From assembly GCA_020636045.1 (NCBI GenBank), contig JACJYP010000001.1:248001-312000 (forward strand): a DNA stretch of 64,000 nt, in the 5' to 3' direction. The notes below the pieces were generated by a model. That model saw nothing but the letters and a program-made list of their open reading frames with translations, was not told where the DNA came from and did not search any database. Of this stretch, positions 1-8,445 are shown piece after piece. The stretch is from Lewinellaceae bacterium. Lineage in GTDB: Bacteria > Bacteroidota > Bacteroidia > Chitinophagales > Saprospiraceae. The position numbers and the translations under genes were made by a program. Positions within the stretch are counted from its first letter, which is position 1. Each line of letters opens with the position of its first letter.

Positions 1-211
1 CATTGATGGAGAAATCCTGCTTTCCAAAACCGGGTGCGGCAACTTCGAGTTTGAAAGCCTCGTCCGTTTCAAGTACGTTTACCGCCGGCTGGCTGAAAGC
101 GTTGTCGCTGCCCACGAGGTCGGTGAGCGGACGGTTGAAAAATTCATCGAAAAGTCCGTTGAACAGGGGTTTGGTCGAAGGGAAGGGTTGGAATTTTACG
201 ACGTTAGTCAT
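1..211 (-). CDS. Small heat shock protein Hsp20/alpha-crystallin, partial (N-terminus)
   Basis: The ATG at 211-209 opens a reading frame running off the left edge, so only about 70 N-terminal residues are visible. They show the usual flexible arm with FNGLFDEFF and then PAVNVLETDEAFKLEVAAPG, the typical start of the alpha-crystallin domain (first beta strands, A.PG motif). Family members are ATP-independent holdases that bind unfolding proteins in the cytoplasm. The upstream divergent region carries two TGCCA-N3-TGGC(A) palindromes that could be its operator (inference). The C-terminal domain and the IxI motif lie outside the window. Confidence 0.88.
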   Translation of the reverse strand, partial: MTNVVKFQPFPSTKPLFNGLFDEFFNRPLTDLVGSDNAFSQPAVNVLETDEAFKLEVAAPGFGKQDFSIN

Positions 212-348
212 CTCTTACAATTTTTATGGTTAAAGACTGTTTGAAAAAAGAAGAGTCCGGAATCGAATACCGAACGTGACTTCCCTTTTTCAATCCCTGT
301 GCCATCGCCCGAAATCCGTTTTTTTGGCAGTGCAAGTGAATTTGAACC

Positions 349-392
349 TGCCAAAATGGCGCGATTTTGTTTTTGATAATGCCATTTTGGCA
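349..392. promoter_or_regulatory. Paired TGCCA-N3-TGGCA palindromes (candidate operator)
   Basis: TGCCAAAATGGC at 349-360 and TGCCATTTTGGCA at 380-392 are reverse complements over 12 bases and each is itself a 5-N3-5 palindrome (the first lacks its final A). Their starts are 31 bp apart, about three helical turns. A half site TTGGCA lies at 324-329. They sit between the divergent hsp20 and the secreted-protein gene. Binding by a repressor or activator is inferred only from symmetry and spacing. The rest of 212-473 shows weak -7-like elements such as TACCTTTC at 408-415 and no gene. Confidence 0.5.
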
Positions 393-473
393 TACGCTCT
401 TTTTGCTTACCTTTCACAGGGAATCGGTAAAACCTTTGCACGGGGATGCACCTTTCCGATACAAAATGGAGCC

Positions 474-1295
474 ATGAAGTTTCTACTACGCATTGCGCTA
501 TTATCAGTACTATGGGCGGTTCTTTCTCCAGCTGGGATGGCCGGGGTGGGAAACGACACCTTGCGTCCGCTTTTGACGCTGCCTGTTTCTGCGCGGTACG
601 CCGTTGCGGACAACCTCTCCAATATTTATCTAATCAGGTCGGACAACGCCATTGAAAAATATGCTCCGGATGGAATTTTGCTGACCCGTTATACCAATAA
701 CAGGCTGGGCGAAGCACGAATGCTCGACGTGTCGAATCCGTTAAAAGTATTGGTGTGGTATGCCGATTTCAGAACGGTGGTCATGCTCAACCGCAGCCTG
801 ACGGAACTGGGTTCGCTGAATCTGATCGAAGCGGGTTTTCCGGAGGTGCGGACGGTTGCTGCTGCCCAGGACGGTAACCTGTGGATATATGACGAGGTAA
901 ATTTCAGGGTAGTGAAGATCACGCCTGAAGGGGACATCCGCTATGAAAGCCAGGCGCTCAACCAATTGGAAGCAACGCCGGCCTTTCCTGCCTGTATGCG
1001 CGACGATGGCGACCGGCTTTTTCTCGCCGACTCCACGCAGGGCATTTTTACGTTCGACGTATTTGCACAGTTCGACAGGTTCTACAAGCCGCTGTACCCG
1101 GTGCGCAGTTTCCAGGTAATACAGGGCCAGTTACATTATTTTTCGGAAGGACATATTGTGGCGGAGCGGCTTGAAACGGGCAGCAGCAGGGAGATCGAAG
1201 TGCCGGCTGAAATGCTGGATAGCGCAACCCCCGTGCTTTCCCCGCGCAGGTTGCTGTTGCTGCGCAAAGAATCGGTCAACGTGTATTCGTATTGA
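474..1295 (+). CDS. Secreted propeller-like protein of unknown function
   Basis: A 273-residue protein with a clear signal peptide (MKFLLRIALLSVLWAVLSPAG then MAG). An in-frame extension upstream to 276 exists, but the ATG at 474 directly precedes the signal sequence and is preferred. After the signal the protein has repeated short beta-rich segments (DNLSNIYLIRSDNAIEKYAPDG, DGNLWIYDEVNFRVVKITPEGD) resembling blades of an NHL/6-bladed propeller. No catalytic motif is visible. It probably works in the periplasm or outer membrane. It is convergent with the KAS III gene downstream, 36 bp away. A specific function cannot be named. Confidence 0.75.
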   Translation: MKFLLRIALLSVLWAVLSPAGMAGVGNDTLRPLLTLPVSARYAVADNLSNIYLIRSDNAIEKYAPDGILLTRYTNNRLGEARMLDVSNPLKVLVWYADFRTVVMLNRSLTELGSLNLIEAGFPEVRTVAAAQDGNLWIYDEVNFRVVKITPEGDIRYESQALNQLEATPAFPACMRDDGDRLFLADSTQGIFTFDVFAQFDRFYKPLYPVRSFQVIQGQLHYFSEGHIVAERLETGSSREIEVPAEMLDSATPVLSPRRLLLLRKESVNVYSY

Positions 1296-1331
1296 CGGAA
1301 AAAGGAAACCCGGTATCCGCATCTCAAAAAA

Positions 1332-2402
1332 TTACCAGCGGATCAGCGCGCTGCCCCAGGTAAATCCGCTGCCGAATGCAGCCAGGCACACCAGATCGCC
1401 TTCCTTGATCTTGCTGGCCTCCCAGGCTTCGCAAAGTGCGATGGGTACGGATGCGGCGGTCGTGTTTCCGTAGCGTTGTATGTTGTTCCACACCTGATCG
1501 TCGCGCAGGCGCAGCACTTTCTGCACAAACTGGCTGATACGAAGATTGGCCTGGTGTGGTATGAGCATCGAAATGTCGGAAGCCTGTAACCCAACTTCAT
1601 CGAGCGCCTCCTTGATCACTTCCGGGAATTTCTGAACGGCCAGTTTGAATACGAACTGCCCTTCCATATTGGGATAATACTGCCCCGTTTCTATCATTTT
1701 CGGCGTCAGGAATATCTCGCCGTAGGTATCCGCGGAGGGGTAGCCGTAGTCTACCTCTTCTCCCAGTTTATTGAAATGGTAGCCGCCGTGCGAGCCGGGA
1801 TTGATAAAGGCGAGTTTTTCTGCGTAGGTGCCGTCGGCGTGCAGTTTGGTGGTCAGAATGCCGCGATCCGGATCGTCGCTGGGTTGCACCACCGCCGCGC
1901 CGGCGCCGTCGCCGAATATCACGGTGACATTACGGCCGCGGGTGCTGAAATCGAGCCCCATCGAATGCATTTCCGAGCCGACGACCAGTATATTTTTGTA
2001 CATGCCGGTCTTGACAAACTGGTCGGCTATGCTGAGGGCGTAGATGAACCCGGTACACTGATTTCTGATATCGAGCGCGCCCACCTCTTTTTGGGTGATG
2101 CCGAGTTCGCGCTGCATGAGCACCCCGCAGCCCGGGAAATAATAATCAGGGCTGAGGGTGGCGAAAATGATAAAATCAATGTCTTCAGGGCTGATGCCGG
2201 CCCGTGAGCAGGCGATCCGTGCCGCTGCCGCGCCCATCGAAGAGGTGGTTTCTTCGTGTTTTTTCCCGTACCGGCGCTCCATAATGCCCGTCCTTTCCTG
2301 TATCCATTCGTCAGTGGTATCCATCACTTTGGTCAGGTCTTCATTTTTGACGGCGCGCTCCGGTACGTAATAGCCGATGCCGGCGATTTTACTTCGTTTC
2401 AT
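1332..2402 (-). CDS. fabH: 3-oxoacyl-ACP synthase III family protein (KAS III, FabH-like)
   Basis: A 356-residue thiolase-fold condensing enzyme. The Cys-His-Asn triad is visible: C116 in RNQCTGFIYAL, H283 in IPHQANLRI and N313 in YGNTTAAS. The N-terminal DEWIQERTGI motif is the KAS III hallmark. FabH condenses acyl-CoA with malonyl-ACP to start fatty acid synthesis. At 356 residues with an insert around 205-250 it is longer than E. coli FabH (317), so it may be one of the FabH paralogues that Bacteroidota use for other substrates. A -7 element TAACTTTG lies at 2470-2463. Confidence 0.88.
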   Translation of the reverse strand: MKRSKIAGIGYYVPERAVKNEDLTKVMDTTDEWIQERTGIMERRYGKKHEETTSSMGAAAARIACSRAGISPEDIDFIIFATLSPDYYFPGCGVLMQRELGITQKEVGALDIRNQCTGFIYALSIADQFVKTGMYKNILVVGSEMHSMGLDFSTRGRNVTVIFGDGAGAAVVQPSDDPDRGILTTKLHADGTYAEKLAFINPGSHGGYHFNKLGEEVDYGYPSADTYGEIFLTPKMIETGQYYPNMEGQFVFKLAVQKFPEVIKEALDEVGLQASDISMLIPHQANLRISQFVQKVLRLRDDQVWNNIQRYGNTTAASVPIALCEAWEASKIKEGDLVCLAAFGSGFTWGSALIRW

Positions 2403-2462
2403 AGTAGAAAAATGTGGTGGAATGTCTCATCGGACAAATTAAGGGTGGTTCGAAAGGCTTAG

Positions 2463-2470
2463 CAAAGTTA
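2463..2470 (-). promoter_or_regulatory. Bacteroidota -7 promoter element upstream of the KAS III gene
   Basis: On the minus strand this reads TAACTTTG, a full match to TAnnTTTG, 61 bp upstream of the KAS III start codon. No convincing -33 TTG at 19-21 bp spacing is seen. Confidence 0.5.
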
Positions 2471-2487
2471 GTTTTTGCCGGCAACAT

Positions 2488-3378
2488 TTACGCCCGCAGG
2501 CGTCTGCGCTGTCCTGAATTAACAAGCCAGACGCCAACAATGGTAATGGCCATGCCTAAAACGGTCCAAAACGTCAGGTGTTCACCCAGAAAAATCCATC
2601 CGAGAAAGATGGCGACGACCGGGTTGATATAAGTGTACAGCGAAGACACCGTAGCGCTCAGGTGGCTCAATACGTAGGTGTACAGCGTGAATGCCAGCGC
2701 CGAGCCGAAAGTCACAAGGTAGAAAATGGCCAGCCATCCCGCCGTAGTATGGTGTATTTGCGCCGACGGGTTGAACAAAAAGTGCAGCACGATGCTGCCC
2801 AGGCCACCGGCCGTTAGTTGCAACCCCGCATTATAGAGCGGCGATGCCGCAGTATTGTTCCAGCGTTTGGCCATTACGGTACCGAGCGACCATGAAAAGC
2901 AGGATGCGAAACAGGCGACGATCCCCCAGCGGTATTCAACTCTCAAAAAATCAAGCCACCCGTCGTGAAATACCAGTCCAAGACCGCCGAACCCGAGCAG
3001 CACGCCTGCTATTACGCGTGCGTTGATCATCTCCGCACCCCGCCAGGCAATATTGATCAGCACCACGGCTACCGGCGTCAGGGAGCCGATGATCGCGGCA
3101 AGTCCGGAAGAAACGAACTGCATGCCCCAGGTGACAAACCCGTTGCCGCCGGTGATCGTAAAAAAGCCGGTGAACATTTGCCGTAACAGGTATTTGCGAT
3201 CGCTGCGGAAGGTTTTTCCTTTGGCGGCTGCCAGGCTCAGCAGCAACATGCCCGCCATGCTTTGACGGATCCCGACGAGCAGGAACGGAGGAAAGTCGCT
3301 GACGGCAAACTTGATCGCCGTGTAGGTAGTGCCCCAGATGATACAAATGGCCGCCAGGGCAAGGTAGGCGCGGGTCAT
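2488..3378 (-). CDS. DMT-superfamily (EamA) transporter
   Basis: A 296-residue, very hydrophobic protein with about ten predicted membrane helices in two EamA repeats. The first begins AAICIIWGTTYTAIKFAV and the second covers IVACFASCFSWSLGTVMAKRW; the C-terminus has the typical YTYINPVVAIFLGWIFLGE. The family exports metabolites such as amino acids or nucleotide precursors across the inner membrane, and the substrate cannot be read from sequence. The ATG at 3378 follows the GNAT stop by 23 bp, so the OmpH, GNAT and EamA genes probably form one minus-strand operon. Confidence 0.88.
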   Translation of the reverse strand: MTRAYLALAAICIIWGTTYTAIKFAVSDFPPFLLVGIRQSMAGMLLLSLAAAKGKTFRSDRKYLLRQMFTGFFTITGGNGFVTWGMQFVSSGLAAIIGSLTPVAVVLINIAWRGAEMINARVIAGVLLGFGGLGLVFHDGWLDFLRVEYRWGIVACFASCFSWSLGTVMAKRWNNTAASPLYNAGLQLTAGGLGSIVLHFLFNPSAQIHHTTAGWLAIFYLVTFGSALAFTLYTYVLSHLSATVSSLYTYINPVVAIFLGWIFLGEHLTFWTVLGMAITIVGVWLVNSGQRRRLRA

Positions 3379-3401
3379 GGTCGATGGACGAAAAATGAGA
3401 T

Positions 3402-3896
3402 CTATGCCCGGGGTACGTACAACATTTGAAAATCATTCATCACATATCCCTCACCAATGGGTATGTCCACGCAGCATTCGATGGTAAAACCGATCCTGAA
3501 ATAAAAATTGATGCTTTTGTAATTCTGCCGGTTGACGGTCAGGCGCAAGGCCTTCAGGCCTTCGTAGTGCGCGAGCAACTCCTGAAACACCTGCCTGCCT
3601 ATTCCGCGCCCGCGCTGTTCGTTGTCGATATAAAACTTGTGCAGGAAAAAGCGCCCTTCACCCTGATTACTCAAGGCGAGATAGCCAATGGTTTCGCCTC
3701 CATCCATCACCAGCCAAAAGATATGTCCCTTCTCCATTTGCTCCTGCAATGCTTCGTGACTATACATCAGCCCGAGCATATACCGCACCTGCACCTCGCC
3801 GATCACGGCAGGGTAATGTGCCCACCAGATACGGTGGGCCAGCGCGCCGATGGTCGGGATATCGCCGGGGGTAGCCTGTTGGAGCCGGATGGACAT
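3402..3896 (-). CDS. GNAT-family N-acetyltransferase
   Basis: A 164-residue single-domain acetyltransferase. The acetyl-CoA pyrophosphate loop is visible as NEQRGRGIGRQVFQELL (Q/RxxGxG/A), followed by the LTVNRQNYKSINFYFRIGF segment (motif B, N..A..FY..GF). The N-terminal part (TIGALAHRIWWAHYPAVIG) matches GNAT enzymes that modify small molecules or amino groups. The acceptor is unknown. The gene lies 21 bp downstream of the OmpH-like gene and 23 bp upstream of the transporter, consistent with co-transcription. Confidence 0.87.
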   Translation of the reverse strand: MSIRLQQATPGDIPTIGALAHRIWWAHYPAVIGEVQVRYMLGLMYSHEALQEQMEKGHIFWLVMDGGETIGYLALSNQGEGRFFLHKFYIDNEQRGRGIGRQVFQELLAHYEGLKALRLTVNRQNYKSINFYFRIGFTIECCVDIPIGEGYVMNDFQMLYVPRA

Positions 3897-3917
3897 TTCA
3901 AAAATGCTGAAGCCTGC

Positions 3918-4511
3918 TTATTTTTTGTTTTCCTCCCTGGTGTTGAGCAAATCGAGCACCTCGTTCGTGATGTCCAGGCTGTCGTTGGCCAGCAGGATCT
4001 GCCCGCCACGCGAGTAGGAGAGGATGTAGTCGTAGCCGATCTGGCCAGAAAGGGTTTTTAGTTTTTCCTCGACGTTGGCGTACAGGTCGTTGAATGCCTT
4101 TTTCTGTTCTTCTCCCAGCGACTTCCGGAGCCGCTCTTCTTCCTCCTGCAGTCGCTGCCCGCGTTGCATCAGCGCAGCCTGCTGTTTTTCTGCGTCGGCT
4201 TGCGACATGGTGCCCGTCTGGAATTTCTCCTGCAGGGCATTGGCATCGCGCATCAGGGCCTCCTGCTTGGCGGCCAAGTTGTTTTCCGCGTTGCGGATGC
4301 GCTGCTGGATGGCTTCTTTCTGTTGTTTCAGCCATTCATATTTGGCATCCAGGGTGTCGCCGTTGACGTAGGCGATCTTGATACCCGCTGAAGAAGGGGG
4401 CGGTGCGATCACTTTGGGCTCGGCGGCCTGCGGCTTTTTCAGGTTCAGGTAATACAAATGGCCGACGAGGGCAAACAGTATGATATTCAGGATGATCGGT
4501 AGATTTTTCAT
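3918..4511 (-). CDS. OmpH/Skp-like periplasmic chaperone
   Basis: A 197-residue protein with an N-terminal hydrophobic signal/anchor (PIILNIILFALVGHLYYLN), a short proline-rich linker, then IAYVNGDTLDAKYEWLKQQKEA, the conserved start of the Skp core. It continues as a long charged coiled coil and ends with GYDYILSYSRGGQILLANDSLDIT, the family's C-terminal strand. Skp escorts unfolded outer membrane proteins through the periplasm. The ATG at 4511 is preferred over an upstream in-frame start at 4568 because it begins the signal sequence. First gene of a probable operon with the GNAT and EamA genes; a -7 element lies at 4573-4566. Confidence 0.85.
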   Translation of the reverse strand: MKNLPIILNIILFALVGHLYYLNLKKPQAAEPKVIAPPPSSAGIKIAYVNGDTLDAKYEWLKQQKEAIQQRIRNAENNLAAKQEALMRDANALQEKFQTGTMSQADAEKQQAALMQRGQRLQEEEERLRKSLGEEQKKAFNDLYANVEEKLKTLSGQIGYDYILSYSRGGQILLANDSLDITNEVLDLLNTREENKK

Positions 4512-4565
4512 GTTTACTGCGGTCGAAAGAATAATACGTTCGGTAAAAATTTGACAAAACCGGCG

Positions 4566-4573
4566 CAAAGGTA
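4566..4573 (-). promoter_or_regulatory. Bacteroidota -7 element upstream of the ompH-like gene
   Basis: Minus strand reads TACCTTTG (TAnnTTTG), 55 bp upstream of the ATG at 4511. It faces away from the divergent peptidase promoter at 4639. Confidence 0.5.
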
Positions 4574-4638
4574 CATTGAAGCGTGCAATTCACGGCTTCC
4601 GCTCCAATACCAATGATCCCGGCGGCACAAACATTCTT

Positions 4639-4646
4639 TATATTTG
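4639..4646 (+). promoter_or_regulatory. Bacteroidota -7 element upstream of the M28 peptidase
   Basis: Reads TATATTTG (TAnnTTTG). It lies 20 bp before the chosen ATG at 4667, implying a very short leader and supporting that start over in-frame codons further upstream. Confidence 0.5.
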
Positions 4647-4666
4647 TCAGGATAAAACGATCGACC

Positions 4667-6403
4667 ATGAAAATACGTCTGCTAATCCTCGCAATCCTGA
4701 GCCCGTTTTTGCTTTCTGCTCAAACCAATATCCTCACCACGAATCCACTTGCCGAACAGATCATGCTTGGCAATTACGATCCGGCAGACTATGCCGCCGG
4801 TACTGTGATCACCGATCCGGCCCAGATCGCTTCGGAACTTCCGGTGCAGATACGGCCCGACAGCCTGAAATCGTATATTATCCGCCTGAGTGAATTCGGG
4901 AACCGGAATACCGGTGCGGATACCCTCTCGAACACAACCGGCATCGGCGCGGCGCGGCGTTGGGTGCATCAACAATTCGAAACGTTCAGCGCACAAAATG
5001 AAAGCCGCCTGGTGGTCTCGTACCTGCAGTTCGATCGCTCGATCTGTAGTGTCGGGCAACATCGCAACATCATGGCATTGCTACCGGGCTCCAACCCCGC
5101 CGACAACGGCGTGATCCTGATCGAAGGGCATATCGACAGCCGCTGCTCTGAGGTGTGCGATACGGCATGTGTGGCTGAAGGAGTGGAAGACAATGCCAGC
5201 GGCACGGCGCTGGTCATGGAACTGGCCCGCGCAATGGCCCGGTATACCTTTGAAAATACGATCGTTTTCATGGTCACCATAGGAGAAGAGCAGGGGTTGC
5301 TGGGAGCGGATGCTTTTGCCGAATTCGCTTTGCTGAAAGACATTCCGCTGCGCGCCGTGCTCAACAACGATGTGATCGGCGGTATCATCTGCGGCAACAC
5401 GTCTTCTCCACCTTCCTGCCCGGGACTGAACGACGTGGATTCGACCAGCGTAAGGCTGTTTTCCTTTGGTGGCTTCAATTCCCGCCACAAACAACTTTCC
5501 CGGTTTATAAAACTTGAGTACCAGGAAAATATACTGCCCCAGGCGGCCGTACCCATGAACGTACGCATCATGAGTCCTGAAGACCGCACCGGCCGTGGCG
5601 GCGATCATATTCCTTTCCGCCAGCGCAGCTTTGCTGCCATGCGTTTTACCGCCGCCAACGAGCACGGCGACGCGTCCAACGGCGCCGGGTACACCGACCG
5701 CCAGCATACTTCCGACGACGTGCTGGGCGTCGATACCGATGGAGATAACGTAGTGGATTCCTTTTTTGTCGACTTCAACTACCTCGCGCGAAACGCCGTG
5801 GTCAATGCCAACGCGGCCGCCATTGCAGCCCGGAATGTGCCTGTGCCGACCGATTTTACGGGTATGCGCAATGGCAATCAATTGACGGTAAATATTACCG
5901 ACCCGGCCAATGTGGGCGTTTATCGCGTTGCCCTGCGCAGCATTACCAACGATTGGGATACCGTGTATACCCTGAGCGGCGCCACTACCGGCTTTTTCCC
6001 TGTCAACCCGACCGGAACACTTTTCCTGAGCGTGGCCAGCGTGGACGCCGAAGACGCCGAGAGCCTTTTTACCGGAGAAAAGATCATCAGTCCCAGTGTA
6101 GCGGCGGGTGAGCCTGCCGGCGAGGCAGAACAAAACATCCGGCTGCTGCAAAATCGTCCCAATCCTTTCGACGAGGCCACATGGCTGTCATTCTGGGTCA
6201 ACGAGGTGCCTGTGTACCGCGCTGCAGAGTTGCAGATCAGCGATATGCAGGGAAAGATCGTGCAGCGGCTGCCCGTGCAGTTGAAGCAAGGACTTAATGA
6301 AGCGCTTTACACCCACGGTTACGGGGTGCGGGGCACATTTGCCTTCACTTTGCTGATCGACGGAAGGCCGGTGGATACCCGGCAGATGGTTTTTGCAAAT
6401 TGA
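4667..6403 (+). CDS. Secreted M28-family zinc peptidase with T9SS sorting domain
   Basis: A 578-residue protein: signal peptide (MKIRLLILAILSPFLLSAQ), an M28 peptidase domain, a short Fn3-like segment and a C-terminal T9SS type A sorting domain beginning near RLLQNRPNPFDEATWLSFW. The dizinc ligands and catalytic residues typical of M28 are all present: H155 and D157 (GHIDSR), D175 (VEDNASGT), E207/E208 (GEEQGLLGA), D235 (NNDVIGG) and H314 (GDHIPF). It is predicted to be an aminopeptidase exported across the outer membrane. The final residues VDTRQMVFAN are typical of the sorting domain end. It is convergent with hldD, 19 bp away. Confidence 0.9.
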   Translation: MKIRLLILAILSPFLLSAQTNILTTNPLAEQIMLGNYDPADYAAGTVITDPAQIASELPVQIRPDSLKSYIIRLSEFGNRNTGADTLSNTTGIGAARRWVHQQFETFSAQNESRLVVSYLQFDRSICSVGQHRNIMALLPGSNPADNGVILIEGHIDSRCSEVCDTACVAEGVEDNASGTALVMELARAMARYTFENTIVFMVTIGEEQGLLGADAFAEFALLKDIPLRAVLNNDVIGGIICGNTSSPPSCPGLNDVDSTSVRLFSFGGFNSRHKQLSRFIKLEYQENILPQAAVPMNVRIMSPEDRTGRGGDHIPFRQRSFAAMRFTAANEHGDASNGAGYTDRQHTSDDVLGVDTDGDNVVDSFFVDFNYLARNAVVNANAAAIAARNVPVPTDFTGMRNGNQLTVNITDPANVGVYRVALRSITNDWDTVYTLSGATTGFFPVNPTGTLFLSVASVDAEDAESLFTGEKIISPSVAAGEPAGEAEQNIRLLQNRPNPFDEATWLSFWVNEVPVYRAAELQISDMQGKIVQRLPVQLKQGLNEALYTHGYGVRGTFAFTLLIDGRPVDTRQMVFAN

Positions 6404-6422
6404 ATGGCCGGTAATGCGAGCG

Positions 6423-7403
6423 CTACCAGATGCGCTCGTCTTTCAGATAACGCTGTACGTAATCTTCTATGCCCGCTTCCAGACCGTAGAACGGCTCGTG
6501 ATATCCTGCCAGATCGCGCATTTTGCCCATGTCTGCCTCTGTGAAATACTGATAAGTGTCCCGAATGTCGGCAGGTGTGTCGATAAAAGAAATGTTCGGT
6601 TCCAGATCCAGGGCGCGGAACGTGCTTTCGGCAAGGTTGAGAAAGCTGCGCGCCTTGCCGGTGCCGAGGTTATAAATGGCGTTGGACGGCCTTTTTTCCA
6701 GGAAAAACAGCAGCACGTCCACCACATCCTTCACGTAGATAAAATCGCGGCTCTGTTCGCCGTCTTTAAAATCGGGCCGGTGCGAGCGAAATAATTTCAT
6801 GCCGCCGGTGGCTTTGATCTGCCGCGCCGTGTGAAAGATCACCGAAGCCATGCGTCCCTTGTGATATTCGTTGGGGCCGTACACATTGAAAAACTTGAAA
6901 CCCGCCCAGGCAGGCGGAGCGCTGTTTTCACTTCCCGTTTTTTCCAGCACCCACAGGTCGAAATCCTGCTTGCTTTGTCCGTACGGATTCAATGGCTTTA
7001 ACGAGGGAATGAGAGCATGATCATCTGTGTAGCCCGATTCCCCCAATCCATACGTAGCGGCGCTGCTGGCGTAGAAAAAAGGGATATCGAAGCCGCTGCA
7101 CAGCACCCAGAGCGCCTTCGAATATTCGACGTTCAGGTCATCGAAAATCGCGGTGTTCATCTCGGTTGTGTCTGTGCGCGCGCCGATGTGCAACACGGCC
7201 TCCACATCGGCATGATTGCGCTCGAGCCAACGCACGAAGTTTTGCCGGTGCACTTCTCCCCACGTTTTTTTGCCTTCGAGATTGCGTTGCTTTTCAGGAT
7301 GGCTGAAATCGTCCACTATGAGTATGTCGTGGTACCCGGCGTCGTTGAGTCGGCGTACCATGCAGGAGCCAATAAAACCGGCTGCTCCGGTCACTGCGAT
7401 CAT
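6423..7403 (-). CDS. hldD: ADP-L-glycero-D-manno-heptose 6-epimerase
   Basis: A 326-residue extended SDR. It has the N-terminal NAD(P)-binding GAAGFIG loop right after MIAVT, the ASSAATYG serine segment, and the YGQSK catalytic Tyr/Lys pair. Features specific to HldD/RfaD are KTWGEVHRQNF, HIGARTDTTEMN and FKFFNVYGPNEYHKGRMASV. The enzyme makes ADP-L-glycero-D-manno-heptose for the LPS inner core. The ATG at 7403 is chosen because it places MIAVTGAAGF at the N-terminus; an in-frame extension to 7442 has no family support. A -7 element TACCTTTG is at 7500-7493. Confidence 0.92.
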   Translation of the reverse strand: MIAVTGAAGFIGSCMVRRLNDAGYHDILIVDDFSHPEKQRNLEGKKTWGEVHRQNFVRWLERNHADVEAVLHIGARTDTTEMNTAIFDDLNVEYSKALWVLCSGFDIPFFYASSAATYGLGESGYTDDHALIPSLKPLNPYGQSKQDFDLWVLEKTGSENSAPPAWAGFKFFNVYGPNEYHKGRMASVIFHTARQIKATGGMKLFRSHRPDFKDGEQSRDFIYVKDVVDVLLFFLEKRPSNAIYNLGTGKARSFLNLAESTFRALDLEPNISFIDTPADIRDTYQYFTEADMGKMRDLAGYHEPFYGLEAGIEDYVQRYLKDERIW

Positions 7404-7492
7404 ATGCGTAAAAAATTTTGGTAAACAGGGCCCGGAAAACAAGGTTGCCGTTCAAAAGCGCAAGCGTATTGCTCTCCGGTGCCGATGAAGCG

Positions 7493-7500
7493 CAAAGGTA
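7493..7500 (-). promoter_or_regulatory. Bacteroidota -7 element upstream of hldD
   Basis: Minus strand TACCTTTG, a full TAnnTTTG match, about 90 bp upstream of the hldD start. Confidence 0.45.
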
Positions 7501-7564
7501 GCGCACCGATCCTCCCCGCCGTACATCTGCGGTTACAATGCCCTTCATTTTCTCTCTGAAGCCC

Positions 7565-7572
7565 TACTTTTG
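7565..7572 (+). promoter_or_regulatory. Bacteroidota -7 element upstream of the LpxH-like gene
   Basis: Reads TACTTTTG (TAnnTTTG). If used, transcription starts near 7580 and the whole heptamer array at 7596-7656 lies in the 5' leader. Confidence 0.5.
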
Positions 7573-7595
7573 TCCGCCGCAGGCGGGCGCCGCCT

Positions 7596-7656
7596 AACGT
7601 AAACCGTCCACCGTCTACCGTCTACCGTGAGCCGTGAGCCGTGAGCCGTGAGCCGT
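7596..7656 (+). repeat. Heptamer tandem repeat array (RCCGTNN), copy A
   Basis: About eight and a half in-phase heptamers: AACGTAA, ACCGTCC, ACCGTCT twice, ACCGTGA, then GCCGTGA three times and a final GCCGT. The array ends 8 bp before the ATG of the LpxH-like gene. The same heptamer family occurs at 25316-25387, 33211-33252, 45971-46026 and 57930-57956. Confidence 0.85.
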
Positions 7657-7664
7657 ATTTTACC

Positions 7665-8438
7665 ATGAAAAAAACATACTTCGCTTCCGATTTTCACCTT
7701 GGTGTCGACGCTCGGCTCAACAGCCGCGAACGCGAGCGTCAGGTGGTGCGCTGGCTCGACGGGGTGGCTCCGGATGCCGAAGCGATCTATCTGGTGGGCG
7801 ATATGTTCGAATTCTGGTTTGAATACAGGAGTGTGGTGCCGAAAGGATTCAACCGGCTGCTGGGAAAACTGGCCGAACTGAGCGATCAGGGTGTGCCGGT
7901 GAGCGTATTTACCGGCAACCATGACCTGTGGATGTTCGGTTATTTCGAGCAGGAATTCGGCATACCGGTGTACCATCACCCCGTTCGCAGGGAAATCGGC
8001 GGCAAACAATTTCTGATCGGCCACGGCGACGGACTGGGTCCCAACGACAAGGGTTACAAGCGCATGAAGAAGGTGTTCCGTCACCCGGTGTCGCAATGGA
8101 TGTTTCGATGGCTGCACCCCGATCTCGGCACGCGGCTCGCCAATTTTTCATCGCAAAAAAGTCGCGCCGCCACACCGCCCGAAGAACGGGAATGGCTGGG
8201 GGAGGATCGCGAATGGCTCCTGCAGTATTGCAATCGGAAGATCGATCGTGGTGTGGAGCCCGACTATTTCATTTTTGGGCACCGCCACCTGCCGGTCGAC
8301 TGGCGCCTGAAAAACGGGCGCAGTCGCTATGTGAACCTCGGAGAATGGCTGCATTACAATTCCTATGCGGTGTTCGACGGCAAGGAACTGGAGTTGCTTT
8401 TTTTTGAAAACGAAGGGAAAGTCGTGCGCAACTGGTGA
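7665..8438 (+). CDS. UDP-2,3-diacylglucosamine diphosphatase family protein (LpxH-like)
   Basis: A 257-residue calcineurin-like metallophosphoesterase. All metal-binding motifs are visible in order: ASDFHLG (D.H), LVGDMFEFW (GD), FTGNHDLWM (GNHD), LIGHGDGLG (GHGD) and FIFGHRHLPV (GHxH). The DMFEFWFEY segment and the helical insert between GHGDG and GHRH are typical of LpxH, which releases lipid X in lipid A synthesis at the membrane. Proximity to hldD fits LPS assembly. The ATG at 7665 is chosen over an upstream in-frame start at 7641 that lies inside the repeat array. It ends 7 bp from the convergent hydrolase gene. Confidence 0.87.
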   Translation: MKKTYFASDFHLGVDARLNSRERERQVVRWLDGVAPDAEAIYLVGDMFEFWFEYRSVVPKGFNRLLGKLAELSDQGVPVSVFTGNHDLWMFGYFEQEFGIPVYHHPVRREIGGKQFLIGHGDGLGPNDKGYKRMKKVFRHPVSQWMFRWLHPDLGTRLANFSSQKSRAATPPEEREWLGEDREWLLQYCNRKIDRGVEPDYFIFGHRHLPVDWRLKNGRSRYVNLGEWLHYNSYAVFDGKELELLFFENEGKVVRNW

Positions 8439-8445
8439 GACCGCG

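Noticed and set aside
349..392. The palindromes as a CIRCE (HrcA) element or a sigma-54 promoter
   Set aside because: CIRCE needs TTAGCACTC-N9-GAGTGCTAA and sigma-54 needs GG and GC at 10 bp spacing; neither fits.
7596..7656. Heptamer arrays as CRISPR or rRNA-like repeats
   Set aside because: Units are only 7 bp, contiguous and without spacers.
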